DNA from: Moniliophthora roreri
Taxonomy: Eukaryota > Basidiomycota > Agaricomycetes > Agaricales > Marasmiaceae
DNA: 64,000 nucleotides
Assembly: GCA_001466705.2 (NCBI GenBank)
Contig: LATX02000200.1
Span: 124,001-188,000, forward strand
Direction of reading: 5' to 3'
Shown here piece by piece: positions 22,680 through 34,610 of the stretch (position 1 is the first letter of the stretch; every line of letters begins with the position of its first letter). The position numbers were made by a program, and so were the translations under genes. The notes beneath the pieces are model-generated. The model was given only the letters and a program-made list of their open reading frames with translations. It did not search any database and had not been told where the DNA came from.

Positions 22680-24460
22680 GGCAATATCAGCAAAATCTGG
22701 GGGAAGTTATAACTGGGTACTGACCCTTGAGATTGGTGACAATCCCCCATTAAGGTCACTGTTGATTACAGCCACAACCATAATCAATCTCCAGCATAAT
22801 ATGGCACCTAATACCTGGTGCCAATGGTCTTGAGGATTGTGATGAGTTACTGAAAATATAATGGGTAAGGGGTAATAGAATAAGTAGCAGAGATTATGAC
22901 ACATACCATGTAATATAATGAGCAGCAGAGAACATAGTGAGTGACAAGGAATAGCACAAATAATAGAGCTTACAATGAGTTTTGAGGGTTATGGCAAGTT
23001 TCAGGGGTTACTATAGGTTATGGGGGGCTATAACCAGTTTTGAGTGCTACAGCTACTCAGGGAAGACTCAAATGCTTGCTAAGCTTCCAACCAAGAACAT
23101 ATAATATATCAGATTTTATGCTGTGGAATGTAGAGGATATAAGTAGTGCTATTCATGTATGTATACAAACAGAAGGTGTTATATGTAGTAAATAACCTAG
23201 TACAGCTTGTTAAGGAGCAATGTAACCTGACCAGCATATTCATGGGACAGCAAAGAACATGAGCACAGTCATCATCAAACATTGCAAATATCTGAAGAAG
23301 CTGTGGAAGAGAGCAGCCATCAATTCTAGATATTGGTCTCATGAGTGATTCTACTTACCAAACAATGTGAGCAAGCTCAATAAGGAATCAGAATCCATGT
23401 TTTGAATAAGCTAAATAACAATCTTGAGGGTGACATACCATAGTAGGGTTAATGGAGATGTAGGTGGTGCTGGGATCCAACAGTTGGATGTGAGGACATT
23501 TGCATCATGTCAAGGTGGCCTCAGATGTGATACAAAGGATGTTGTGTGAGAGCTGGGCAGCATAGAGAAATGTGATTGTGAGGACTATACTGCAGCTGGC
23601 AAGTTATATAAAAACACACCTTTAATCTATTATACAATGTTCCTTACCCCTCTGTTGCATACTTCATTCCAAATGAGTCATCTGAGCATAGAACAAGAGT
23701 AAGTCAGTGAAGGTGACAGAAATATTTGGGACTTATCAAGATGACGTGTTCAATGCATCACCAAATCATAAATGGCTGATATTGAGTCAATGCAGATGAA
23801 TATGTGTGAGAAAGTGGACAGGAAGGGACAAGGGAAGGGAAGAGAGGAGGGGAGATGGTGGTGGAAGGAAAGAAAGAGAAGTTGGGGTGCCAGGGATTCT
23901 TTGGCTGCCTTTTATGTGAAATTTAAGAGCATGCATGGACCAGTTTAGAGCCAGTCAGGGTTTAGGGTTTTGGGATGGGTAGTTTTGAGGTGTCTTTTTG
24001 GTTATCGAGAGTGCTGGAGGCATTGGGTACTTGAATTTGAACAGTGTTCAATGTTGTAGGCGAGTGAAAGCCAGAGTGATAATGTATCCTTGCGATCAAC
24101 TCCAAGGAAGCTGGTAGCTAGGTCCAATGCTCTGAATCTCCAATCCCACATGTCCAATTTGTCCCCACTGTGCTCAAACAACATCAACAGCAATACCCAG
24201 CAACTAAATTTTACAGGAACTTTCCTGGGGCCAAGTCTTGGGTATTATATTGCCTGGTAATGGCTCTGCAAGGTTATAACCTGTTGAGACAGTTATGAGC
24301 AGTCAAAACCCTAATTATGACTATGGTTATAACCCTCTGTTGCTGTCATAAGAGGTTATAACTGGGTTATGACCAGAGTTATATCCACAGTCATAACCCC
24401 CATTCACAGTCATGGGGGGTTATAATACATGTTGTATTCTTAAGGTACAGTTACGGGGCT
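22680..24460 (-). repeat. Right arm of the large inverted repeat
   Basis: This is the reverse-complement counterpart of 11055-13235. The best matches are 22700-22800 (GACAATCCCCCATTAAGGTC, AATCTCCAGCATAATATGGC), 23820-23970 (G/A-rich tract ending CAGGGTTTAGGGTTTTGGG) and 24220-24450 (GTTATAAC-rich). The arms are clearly diverged, roughly four bases in five in the best blocks by eye, so the duplication is old or the arms belong to two related insertions. A minus frame at 24002-24193 is unassigned. Confidence 0.75.
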
Positions 24461-25682
24461 TTATATACATGGTTACAATACTAACAGACTCATAGATAAT
24501 CCATATCGGGCATTGTTTCCCCTGCTAACCCACTATACCACTCTCCAGTTTTTGCTGATGAATGGTTTGTTTAGCTATCTAAAAATGGAAGCCCTGGTAC
24601 CTGTGTGTCCTTGCAACTGTGGTTCTATGGATGCATCAGCCTTTCTGCTCAAGCTCAAGCCCCATATGGCAGGTTCCAGTAGTCTGGTGGCACGGCATAG
24701 TGAGAAACTGCACCAGAATTTCTATTAGCTAATTACATCAGGTAATGAGTGTAACTGTGCCACGCCTCTTCTACTATTGTCATCTTCGATACCATTATAC
24801 CTACAATATACCCTAATGCCTACTTGAATCAAGTGGAGGTAGACATCAACATCAAGGCAATGCACCGCATGATCCAGCTGGGGTCCGGTACGCAGCACAT
24901 GCTTCGATTCAACATCTATATAGGCAGTTATGAGCCGAAATCTAGGGGGAAAAAGGTGACAAGATGCACCGAGGTCCAAGGATCGCATATTCTGAAACCG
25001 GTTGCCCTTCGTTGAACGCTAATATCGCGCGTACTGCGCGCTAGACAGTAAATACTCATCCTATTTAGCAGACTTCTTAGGACCCGAGTCAACTGCATGA
25101 AAAAGGTAAACATACCACATCCAGAGATATCGGGTCATTGGCTGGACGCTTGGTGATACCATCGCGCCCTGAACATCAAGGTGAACGCGGGGTTACGGTG
25201 CCATGAATCAAGCTGGATTCACTGGAACAGCATGAAATGAAAGGGGGATGTCGTGCAAGAGTAACTGATGGTGGTTTGAGGTCAAGAGGCAGAGGCCGAC
25301 GATCATGTGAATGGCACGCCAGATTTTTGGGCTTCCTGTAGCAGTGGCCCTGAGAGCGAGAGCGAGATTCACGTACCAAGACACCGGCAGGGACATTGGC
25401 GCTGCACCAAATGTGCATAGCTTTGAGGAGTGAGTGTGTCTTCTCGGTGCTGCCCATCCTCTTGAGTGGCCTGGGATCCGCCGTATCCCATTTCTGCTTC
25501 GTTGCAATCTCAAACTCTAGCAACAACCATTTGAGTGCTTGAGCATCTAGCATCTGCGCATTACATATATACATATAAAGACATGGTGTAGGAAGTCGAC
25601 CGAGTCTACAGATACACGAAAAGGTACAAAAGCCTTGAGTAAATACATCATGCACGGTAAACTAGGCAAAGGCGGAAATTGT
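24461..25682. other. Right edge of the island and unassigned minus-strand frames
   Basis: CG frequency returns to normal near 24745-24850. The minus frame 25176-25655 contains a coding-like stretch (LDAQALKWLLLEFEIATKQK, then EKTHSLLKAMHIWCSANVPA). It might be a relic of an F-box or DUF6535-type protein, but I cannot assign it and no ATG or clear splice links it to the next gene. Confidence 0.3.
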
Positions 25683-26632
25683 TCATGCCGAACCACAACA
25701 TCCAGTTCCATATCGTTGAGCCAATGACGAGAACTTCGGAGCAGTGGCCCCCACAACGCCATACCGACTCTTCCTCGGTTTCCGATACAACCAAATAGAA
25801 GAGGAGCGATGGTGCTGATGAATCAAGGTATCCTCTCGGGGTGCGAAAGTAGGCAGCTTCCTATGGAGCCATAGAGGTGCTGTACGCTTCTGAGCCTGAG
25901 CATATTCGAGATCCTCAACAGCCCCCAGGAAAACGGGGCTGTGGGTGAAGTCGGGTGCAGGTCGAGCGGGATAAGGGGTGATAATGTCCGAGTAGCCGGG
26001 AGTTGGAAGGAGCATGCTTTCTTCTTCAAGAGAAGAGCCGGTTTCGTTTGATGAGACCAAGTCATCGGAACATGTCTCCGGCTCCGGGATGGATGTCAAG
26101 GCGAACGCTTCGGCGGTGAGTGTGCTTGGACCAACGTCTTGAACTTTTTCGTGACTAGGCGTGCTGGATGTGTAGTGGCCGGGAAGATGTACCATCTCGT
26201 CTTCTTCAGCTCCCTCATTATCACTGTCCTCCTGCTCAGCCGTCGTCTCTTCATTGACGGTTAGTCCAACCATCGACCACAGTGTGTGAATGCTGGTTCT
26301 AAAGCTGACGGGAAAGAAGCTTGTCAAGTACGAGTTGTTTTCCTCCGTACTGGTGATGGTCTGGTATCGATCAGACAAGAGTGTACGAAATGAAATGGGG
26401 GACTCACTGGGTTCATGATTGTGTCGTCGTTCATTGAGAGTAGTGTAGGTTCGTGACTAGAGACAAGAATCCCAGATCGAAATAGTAGTGGAACGTGACA
26501 GCTGTGGCAGGACCAAGTCATTATTGTGACCGCTTCTGGGCGCAGTTCTGTTGCTATTGTCTCCTGCCGAATCGCAGCTTTACTTCCCGCCCCGTTCCAC
26601 GACACTTCCACCTTGAGTGCATTGAATAGCAT
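25683..26632 (-). CDS. Hypothetical protein, 2 exons
   Basis: The first exon, from the ATG at 26630-26632, reads MLFNALKVEVSWNGAGSK and on to MNDDTIMNP. A GT-AG intron (GTGAGTCCCCC...TACCAG) then joins in frame to TITSTEENNSYL. The second exon is acidic (EETTAEQEDSDNEGAEEDEM) and Pro/Ser-rich, ending in a basic C-terminus (LYRKPRKSRYG). No domain was recognised; a CHSCH pair lies in the N-terminal part. A different 5' structure is possible: further upstream the frames LEAFGVALGTA (about 26735-26770) and LAVPGVTLLFANAIQ (about 26620-26665) flank a GTGAGT...TTTCAG intron and recall the start of HeLo-type proteins, but they would enter another frame. Confidence 0.4.
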
Positions 26633-26639
26633 TTGCAAA

Positions 26640-27549
26640 AAGCAGCGTTACGCCGGGAACGGCTAAGCTGAAACCCGTCATTTGTCAATATCTCTGGATG
26701 AGGTTAAAGAAAAGGTCACTCACAGGCCGTTCCCAACGCAACTCCAAATGCTTCCAGCTTCAAGCAGAGGATTGGCGAAAGAATCTAGATTGGGTTGATT
26801 TCATCTGTTGCTGAGAAAAAAAAACCGCTGTTCCTTTTGTACCCGAAGGGTTCGAATCAATAGCGACATTCGTGATTGAGGTTACATACCCACTCCAGGT
26901 GTTAAAGAGGGTTCTCAATCGGTGTCATTTTTCCTATGATTCGGCGTCTTCTAGTGGTCAAAGTCCTGCATGGAAACTATAGAATGTAGCGCGAATGGTG
27001 AATATGTTATCCAGAATTTGCGATTACAAATCTGGGCGACACACCGAAGCTCCCCTTAATTTTTTCCTGCCTTGCAGCTTCCGAATCTGGGAACACTTTG
27101 TTCGTTGTAGAAAAATGTGCAATCCGCGAGGTCAAAGATGATGGTCAGAAGATGAAACGTGTTTTGCCGCGCCTCCGTCACTTGGCTTACCTCGACCCGA
27201 CGTCCATTCCGCCTGAATTTCCACCTTGATTTTGGCTAAGTATGTGCTTTCAGGGTCTTCTGCCAACTGCCAGCATCTATTCGCCCTTCCCTCCGCTCTC
27301 GAGCCTTACCACCAAAACCCTGCACGAGTGGACGTCAAACCGAGCGACAGGGTCTGGATCCATTTCATTCTTGGTTCTTGAAGTGAAGTCGTGTTGGCAA
27401 GTTGCTCGCGAGGCCCAATATTGGAAATAGATGTATTGGAAATAGGTATTATTATTTTCAAGTTTACTGCTGATTATCTCTATAGATCTCCCAATGTACT
27501 ACTTTCATTGCTGCGCTCTCCACGCTGGTAGCAACACTCAACTCCTGAC
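26640..27549. other. Intergenic, nothing firm
   Basis: Apart from the possible upstream exons noted for the preceding gene, no gene was recognised. A GGTTCGAATCA word at 26870 looks like a tRNA B box but no cloverleaf fits around it. Confidence 0.35.
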
Positions 27550-29446
27550 ATGAGTATATTGCGGACCAATGACTCACCTTCGGCTGATAGTCGTAAAATT
27601 TTAACTGACTCGGAGAGTCTCATAGCGACCAATAATCAGCTTGCGGATGACAATGTCACGGAAGAGATCACTCGCCTGGAGGAAAACTCTACGGGAGCAG
27701 CCTGAGCACTGCATCCTATTCGCCGAGTTTCCTCAGAAGTTTTACGCGCCATTTTTGAGGCTTGTTTCGGTTCCGACGATATAAATGGATCCACGAAGGC
27801 ATCCCGGCCACGCCTATGGCCACGACGCCTCAGATCTGAGGAGGCCTCCATGAAAATTGGGTCAGGTTTGCCATTCATGGCGAGCTGTGGTACTATCGTG
27901 CCCATCCATATGGTCGTACGCGGGCGTGAAGCTTCCTAATGAACGGGTGAACGGACAACGATCGGACTCGGGTCCCGTTTCACGGCTCATACTACAGCTG
28001 CAACGCTCCAGACCCCATCCTCTCACGATATCCAACAGAATCACTGGCCATGAAGCCAACACGACGCGTCACGGTGAGCGTCCCATGCTCACTATCTGCT
28101 TCCAATCATCTCGATGGGATACTTTGCGAATTTACTTTCAATATTCCAGGCAGAACTTCAGAATCAATGTCCTCGTTGATCAAGGGGAATATCCCCATGC
28201 TGCGTCGTCTCTACTTGGATTTCGATTTATCTGCTACCGATGGAAGGTGTCGTGGATACCTTTGAATCTGCTCCCGAGTCCCATGACGTGAATCATGCAT
28301 TCAGGGTTCGCCGCTAACCGAAGCGAGTGATCTAGCGGCAGTCCTACGACTACCATGGCCTCAAATAACACGGTTTTGCGGTGTGTCCGGGATATCAATC
28401 TCCTACGACTTCCTTTCCAAGGTGACGAATCGGAAATACGGCGCTCGCTTTCCGCAACCACTACGCGGGAGCCGATTGGCCCTCAAATCGCCAGCGCTAC
28501 AGAGCCTCACTTTCGCGACGTTAGAGAACTGTTCAGTACCCGGAACACTCCCCGGGCTCGACAAGAAGCTTTAAGTACCATGGTCATCCGTGATGAAATC
28601 GGTAAGCTTGGAAATTTCCTTCCGGAGTCAGGGCAGCCAAATCGAACTCGGGGTTTGAAATGGAAGAGATCATTGGCGATGGCAACGCGTGTTTCTTAAT
28701 TTCCAGAGTTTCACATTCAATATCATTTGACTTCAACAGAGCCGAGATAATGAAGAGACTCTTCATTATCTCCTCAAAGCATCGCCTGGAACACTGAAGA
28801 AATTCGCAACTACCGGTACGTCTTGATCCCGAACTTTGCTTCCTGGCTCACTAATATCTCCGCAGGTATACAATTGGAGGTGAAAGATTGAGAGCTGTAC
28901 ATTAAATTACTCAACTGGTTGCTGGTGCGTTACTGGACTCCTTACTTTTTGCTGTCTCTTGACTACGTTCTCGACGTAGAATTCTCTCGTATAAGATCGA
29001 TGTCGTGACTTCATGTCTGGCTCAGGCTGTTAATGGGACTACATGTCTTCCGGTTCTGACTTTTCGTGGTGGTCGCAGTGTGATCGAGAAATAACTGGCG
29101 CATGGATGAACGCCGACGTCTTTCCTTCAATTCTGAACATCCATAGTCAGAGATCATATTCTCGGCGATTCTGAAGCCAAGATCTTCGTATTTGACCAGT
29201 ACGTTTCAGCTCCTCGTGTCATTACTCCACCTCTTGGATACTGAACAGGTGCACTCGTATATTCAGGGAGATCGTAACATGGGTTCCGGTGCGCTGCTGA
29301 CTTTTTCATACGTTTTCCTCTCCATTGAACTGTGTTCTCTAGCTTCTTGCATACGAGCTCGGCGACAGGCCTGTGAAGCCATTCATACCATCGAGAGTGG
29401 AGGGACAGGTCGCAGAGATCAGAGTTCTTCGGCCTGGGAAGATTAA
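27550..29446 (+). pseudogene. Decayed F-box protein gene
   Basis: From an ATG at 27550 the frame reads MSILRTNDSPSADSRK and on to a coiled-coil-like ITRLEENS. An in-frame TGA at about 27703 follows, then the F-box start HPIRRVSSEVLRAIFEACF. In another frame come QVCHSWRAVVLSCPSIWSY and SSRWDTLRIYFQ, the usual second and third landmarks of agaricomycete F-box proteins. Leucine-rich pieces continue (GSRLALKSPALQSLTFATLE at about 28480-28540), and a tail-like LASCIRARRQ appears near 29345. Several frame changes and stops separate the pieces, only some of which could be introns. It is a pseudogene related in kind to the intact F-box gene at 13-1665. Confidence 0.65.
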
Positions 29447-29449
29447 CAT

Positions 29450-30300
29450 ATAAGTGGTGTTCATGCTCATATGAATTAAAGCTTCAGAACATCGATCTTT
29501 CGAGTCGCAACACTCACAACTACCTAGTACGTCGCGATTCTAGAACGATATCCTAGCATTGAGATGCGAAGGGGTCTGATATTACTGCTATCGGGAAGAA
29601 ACCGAATTCATCCTAGGCCGGCGATTCATCCCGGGCTCTACCGCTGGTACATTAAACTTATTGTTCGTGGTGAAGGAGGCCAAGATGGAGGCTCTCGACC
29701 TTGGAGAGATCCAACAAACGAGGTCGGCACCAGTAACTCAGGGAGCGGAAAACCCTCAGCTGTCTCAATTAATTCGCCGGGTTTCCGAATTCATCATAAC
29801 CAAGTCAACAAGTACCCACGTTTAAAGCAAACGATTGGCCCTGAATATTTCTCTTCAGCGTCATCGATGACTGACAGTTTACGTTGTGATCCGATTAGCC
29901 GAGGTTTCGTTCGCAGCGAATACATATGTAGAGGCACAGATCCCCGTCGGTCGAGGCCAACATGTTCAGTTACGCCGCTACGCGTGCTTGAAGGGGTCAT
30001 TTTCGTTTATCTTGCTGTATCTTGCCGATTTCATGTCATTGATCATGGCCATGCGCAATGAGCTCCTCACTGTTCTGTACTACTTGATCGTACATAGCTA
30101 CAAAGATGACTTTTTATATAGCATATTCAAGTTTCTATTCAACTGCAAAAAAATCTTCGAGAGACTGCGTCATTTCCGGATGTGACGGACCGTAAGGAGT
30201 ACCTGGTCTGCCTGGGCCTGGGAAAACCCTGCGCCCGAGTGTCGGGGCAAGCCAGCAAGTTCTTTGCTCCATTCCATGGCCATCCTTGGACTGACACTTG
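29450..30300. other. Unassigned frames between F-box relic and mucin-like gene
   Basis: A coding-like stretch at about 29684-29820 (MEALDLGEIQQTRSAPVTQG, then LSQLIRRVSEFIITKS) ends at a stop, and a frame at 29564-30061 overlaps it. No family was recognised. Confidence 0.25.
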
Positions 30301-31994
30301 ATGTCCTCGTCTGAGTCCTCTTTCTCTTCCTCATCGTCGATTTTTTCATCGTGCGCCTCTAGGACTTATTCTTCTTCGATTTTACTGACGAAAAAGGCTC
30401 AGAACTTCGACAACAACGGATGTGTCCAGCTCAATCTCGTCTATAGCCACGGATAGCGTCTCCAGCGTTCCAACCGACTCTTCTGCTGTACCGACCTCAC
30501 CTTCTCCAACATCCGCACCGGCAACAAGCATTATGTCTGACGCAAGCTCGACGACAACCACATCGAGCCAGGAGCCATCTCCACCTTCGTCTTCTCAGTC
30601 ACCTCCGTCATCCACGACAACGAGCGCTACAGAGCTGCTATCGTCGACATCAACAACGACGACGCCACCTCCTTCGTCAACCACGAGTACGACGACTCAG
30701 CCGCCATCGACAACAACGACGAGCACGACTCAGCCGCCGACTTCTACGACATCGACGACCACCCCTCCACCACCACCGACGACCACCTCTACAACTACTT
30801 CGACAACATCGCCCCCGCCGCCGGTGACTACCACGACGTCGATTACATTACCTCCGACGACAATGACTACTTCATCGCCTCCCGAGACCACGACCCTTCC
30901 TACAACGGTCATAATCACGACTACTGATTCGGCCGGGCGTGAAACGACAACGATTCCTTCGTTAATCACGACAACGTTTGCGTCAACTGCTACCAATGGT
31001 AGCATTGTCACTATTACCCAAGTCGGACTTAATCCAACCCTCAGTCCGAACGAAGATGGGAATAAAAGTAATTCGTACGTATTTCTATCACGTCGCAAAA
31101 AGCTTGTTGTTCTTACATATTTTCTCTTTCAGATTCTTCAGCTCAACGCCAGCGGTTGCCGGCACGTTCGTTCTCGTGGGGCTTGCCGCTGCTTCGATCC
31201 TTCTTTTCATCTTTTTCTACGTCCGCCGTCGGCGCCGGAACCAGATTCGAACACACGAACACGATACTGCTGTCGCCGACACAAAGCGAAATCCTTTAGG
31301 CATCGACGACGATGAACCCAAACCCGAAAACCAAACGCCCCACCGGTCCACGTTAGGCAGTATACCCACATCAAACTCGGCGTATTTTGACGACGCTGGT
31401 TCAGGCGGTGTCCATTCAGATGCCTTCAACCCGTATGCAGAATTCGGGCACCAAATGCCGTTGCCTGCGGCTGGTGCCACTGCCTACACCGGTGTACCCA
31501 CACGGACGTATTCGCCGCCTCCCCCAGGTGCTTATGCATCACACACACCGACACAGCATTCCCCAGGTCCCTCTTATGACGCAGGATCGGGCATGCATAC
31601 CGGTCATCATTCATCTAGCAGTTATGAACCACTGTTGTCCTACTGGAACCAGAACCAAAACCAGACATCATCGCCTTCTACTAGTGCCAGTGGTGCAGGG
31701 AAGCCTCCTACGCCGCCGCCACGGAATCCCAGAAGAGTATCTGCGTCTCGTAGTCAAAACCAAACGGAAACCCAATCACCACCTGTTGATGTCGTTAACC
31801 CGGGAGATAACAATGTTGATGCTGATGCAAGATCCATGTACTCGAGCGAGAGTACCGGTGATGAGCGATTGGATCCTGGGCTACGTACACGTCCCGATAA
31901 TGTCTCGGTGCGAGATGAAGAGGACTATTCGAGGAGGGTGCTGGGTGTGAGGAACATGCCCGATGGAGTCAGTTTGGCTTCGAGGGAGAGTTAA
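30301..31994 (+). CDS. Mucin-like single-pass membrane protein, 3 exons
   Basis: Exons 30301-30350, 30403-31074 and 31133-31994 join to 527 residues. The first ~225 residues are almost only Ser, Thr and Pro (blocks such as STTTTSSQEPSPPSS and PPPTTTSTTTSTTSPPPP), a typical O-glycosylated ectodomain. One membrane helix, VAGTFVLVGLAAASILLFIF, is followed by the basic stop YVRRRRRNQ. The ~270-residue cytoplasmic tail holds SH3-ligand-like KPPTPPPRNPRR and ends NMPDGVSLASRES. There is no obvious signal peptide, so the helix would act as signal anchor. The layout resembles fungal surface sensors of the Msb2/Wsc/Mid2 sort and many agaricomycete proteins of unknown role; no cysteine-rich WSC domain is present. 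The first intron (GTGCGC...TACTGAC...CAG) decides the start. The long minus-strand frame here is an antisense shadow. Confidence 0.8.
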
Positions 31995-33085
31995 CTCTGA
32001 ACTTTGGCTTTCGGATATCTAGTCTCAGGTTTCGTCGATCGGATTCGCAAAAAGGACGTCGCTTTATCGGCCACGTCTACCCCATAAAATAAGCGTGTTC
32101 TTTTTCATTCTTGCCGCTGTTCTCTTTTTGGCATTGTGCTTACGGGTATCGTTGTCTCACCCTATCCCCTTGTCACGCTGACGGGCTTCTTTCGCCGCCT
32201 TGTCCGTCGTCTTGTTGTCTTTTAACCTCGTTATCACCTTCACGCCTCCTATCGGTGTCGTTGTCCATTTATCCTTTCCTTACCTTCACCCTGTCTGTCA
32301 CTTCTTGTCATTCATCAACGCCACGGACTCTATCCAGAGCACATCCACCCAAAAGTTTTTCTGTCCAATACCATTGTATCATACTACATCATACTGACTC
32401 ATTTCATACGCCTAGGCCTTCCCTTTCGTACATGCATATGGACATTGTGGACTCGGATGGACCTGTTTTGGTACATATACACATAGACACGGCACATACA
32501 TATATAGTGCTCTAGTTGCATACCTATGATACATAAGATTGTCGGCTCCTTACTGCCTATCTTTTTAAGTACTACGTAATAGCTCGTCTGCGTTACATAC
32601 CCTTTGTATCTATCTCCGGAACTGGCGTCGAGGAATGGACGCGTATGGGCGCTTGTTTGTTTTCAATGTTCATCCAGTGGCTCGACTGAGAGATTTGAAC
32701 CATAGTTTCTTGAATCATGGAAATTTGAGTGCAAAGAGCAATCGAGTACAACCAAAGGTGATGACAGTAGAATTTGGAAAGCCGAATTGCCAATCACACG
32801 CTCACCGGTCTGGTTCAAGACTATCAACATCGCTCACAGACATAGTTTCGCAGGCTGTCACCGTCAGCCCCGGGATGCCAGCTGACCTTGATTGCTATAC
32901 GATAGCACTGGTACGATAGCGAACGATGAAAAGGTATGCCAGTCGCAAACGGAAATGTTCGCAGATCGCTCACTTAGATTCACTTTTTGCGTTCAGGGCG
33001 ATGCATCGTTGATCGCAGTCACTCATGTTCCACTGCTCTCATCACCAGCCGTTACTGCAGGAAAAAAGAATTATTCATGTAAGAA
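31995..33085. other. Intergenic, nothing recognised
   Basis: C/T-rich 3' flank of the preceding gene, then sequence without recognised genes. Confidence 0.4.
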
Positions 33086-34150
33086 AATGGTGGCAGCATT
33101 TGCGAAATATGACGACGGAATGGTGAAGGATTATTGGATTCTGGAAGGAAGATATCGATGCTCTGCTGGTTTTTGTATGTTTCCTTGACTACTCGCACAG
33201 GGTTCTTTTTAACGCTTGAGCAGATAGGTCTCTTCTCCGCCGTCTTCACCGCATTTGCCATCGAACCATACCAATGACTCTCAGATCTGAGGACCCTGCA
33301 GATGTCGCAGTCGCCATCCTTATACAGATCTCCGTGCAATCGCAACCCGTCTTCGCAGAACGTGCCAAGTTCGAACCAGATGCATCTTCCGTCCACATCA
33401 GCTGCTTCCGGTTCCTCAGTCTCACATTCAGCCTCACATCTGCCTCCTGTGCAAACAATGGCTTCGGGAATATCAGCAAGAGGAGAGACATTGACGCTTT
33501 GACAGCTACGTAGGGATAGTCTCGAGAAGTGGGGTATAACCTCGTTCTTGTCGGCATTGCCTATTCTTCTCGAAATTGTGCTGCTATTTTTCATTGGGAT
33601 CTTGGATCGGCTGTGTGCCAGGCATTCCATCCTTTTACGCTCGGCTTCGTTGCGGTCATGCTTAGTGCAGGACTGTACTTGGTCACTATGCTCCTACCGA
33701 CATTGGCAGTTCCGGTGGGGAACTGCCACCTTTCTTCCCGATATCCGTCGCCATCCGCCCCGAATGAGTCCGAATGACAATGAACCTTCTCTTCTCCGCA
33801 ACCTCAGCGTACCTGTTAAGCCCGCATCTCCGTTCACTACTTCATTTAGATTGGCAAGACCTAGGTGAGGTTGGCAGTACATACAGCCATGGACATTCAC
33901 GGAGAGCTTTCGGAGGAGGCGATATGGATTTTCACGATGTACCCTGTTTCAGTCCGAGAACTTGGAGGTCTTTGGTGTTCTCGATTCCAAAAGCGAGGCG
34001 AGTGGAAAGAGTTTCGCCGTTGACTCCGTATTCTCGGCACCACGTTGTGATGTCCTTTTGTCTGTTCGATAGGTTGCGTATCCGAGAATGTAAAGGTCGT
34101 TTCGAGTGGGTTTCTGAATGGGATAAAGTAAGGGTTTATGAGGGAGATGA
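33086..34150 (+). pseudogene. DUF6535 family pseudogene
   Basis: Pieces in several frames match, in order, the DUF6535 gene at 46558-48037 on the other strand. They are KYDDGMVK, WKEDIDALLVFV, SEDPADVAVAILIQISVQ, FEPDASSVHISCFRFLSLTF, then WGITSFLSALPILLEIVLLF and FIGILDRL. Stops and frame changes lie between them (for example after LFNA near 33218 and after DALTAT near 33513), so no full protein can be made. DUF6535 is an uncharacterised agaricomycete domain at the N-terminus of membrane-associated proteins, often multicopy. The far 3' part (after about 33900) is too degraded to align by eye. Confidence 0.75.
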
Positions 34151-34610
34151 ACAGCGATAGTAGCTGATGAAAATATCTTCAAGGTGGAATCTTTCTCTTC
34201 CTCCTTAGTATGTGCGCCGCTCTCCTTGGAGTCGTGCTGGTCATCTTCTTCATTTGTACCCGTTCGCTGTCTCTGTGAATTCCCTTAGCGTCACGTTTGA
34301 TGTGGAGAATATAGTACATAGACCTTGATTGGAGGCGCATCTTTCTCGGTTCTTTTATTCGTTTGTTTCTTGGTCATTCTGTTGAATGTAAACAGTTCAA
34401 GTGAGGGAAAGAATCAAGGAGTAATGAAAATAAGGACTTCAAGTCAGACACTTACGTTCGTAAGATCGATACAAATATCAAGACATGTTCCTAGGACAGA
34501 GATACAAACAGGTTATTAGTACGAGTACATTGAATCCATGATATGATACATTGTAAATGTACATTTACCAATAAGTAGATTGCCACACGAACGTCCAAAT
34601 CCATCAAATT
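34151..34610. other. Intergenic 3' of HUA1
   Basis: No gene recognised; this is where HUA1 transcripts should end, reading leftward. Confidence 0.35.

Larger units (their letters stand above)
6115..24740. other. CpG-depleted AT-rich island
   Basis: Across this block CG is nearly absent while TG and CA are frequent; for example I found no CG between 8718 and 9601. The flanks (before about 6110 and after about 24760) have ordinary CG frequency and more GC. This pattern is expected where cytosines in CG were long methylated and mutated, as in silenced transposon clusters of basidiomycetes. The block carries decayed mobile-element frames, satellite-like repeats, large inverted arms and one intact 7-TM gene, itself CG-poor. 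Origin of the whole block from a CpG-poor source genome is an alternative. Confidence 0.8.

Noticed and set aside
11055..24460. Integrated linear mitochondrial plasmid (terminal inverted repeats, AT-rich)
   Set aside because: No family B DNA polymerase or phage-type RNA polymerase frame is present, and the inner gene has nuclear-type spliceosomal introns.
6115..24740. Mitochondrial DNA inserted in the nucleus
   Set aside because: No mitochondrial protein, rRNA or tRNA set was recognised; depletion is specific to CG, which fits methylation decay better.
24725..25113. Overlapping ORFs on both strands at the island edge
   Set aside because: No recognisable motif or splice support on either strand.
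26860..26960. tRNA gene suggested by GGTTCGAATCA
   Set aside because: No matching A box at the right distance and no cloverleaf can be folded.
30730..31098. Long minus-strand Val-rich open frame
   Set aside because: It is the antisense of the Thr/Ser/Pro codons of the mucin-like gene and has no coding logic of its own.
32660..32760. Minus-strand tRNA suggested by GGTTCAAATCTC
   Set aside because: T-arm stem does not pair and no D-arm lies upstream.
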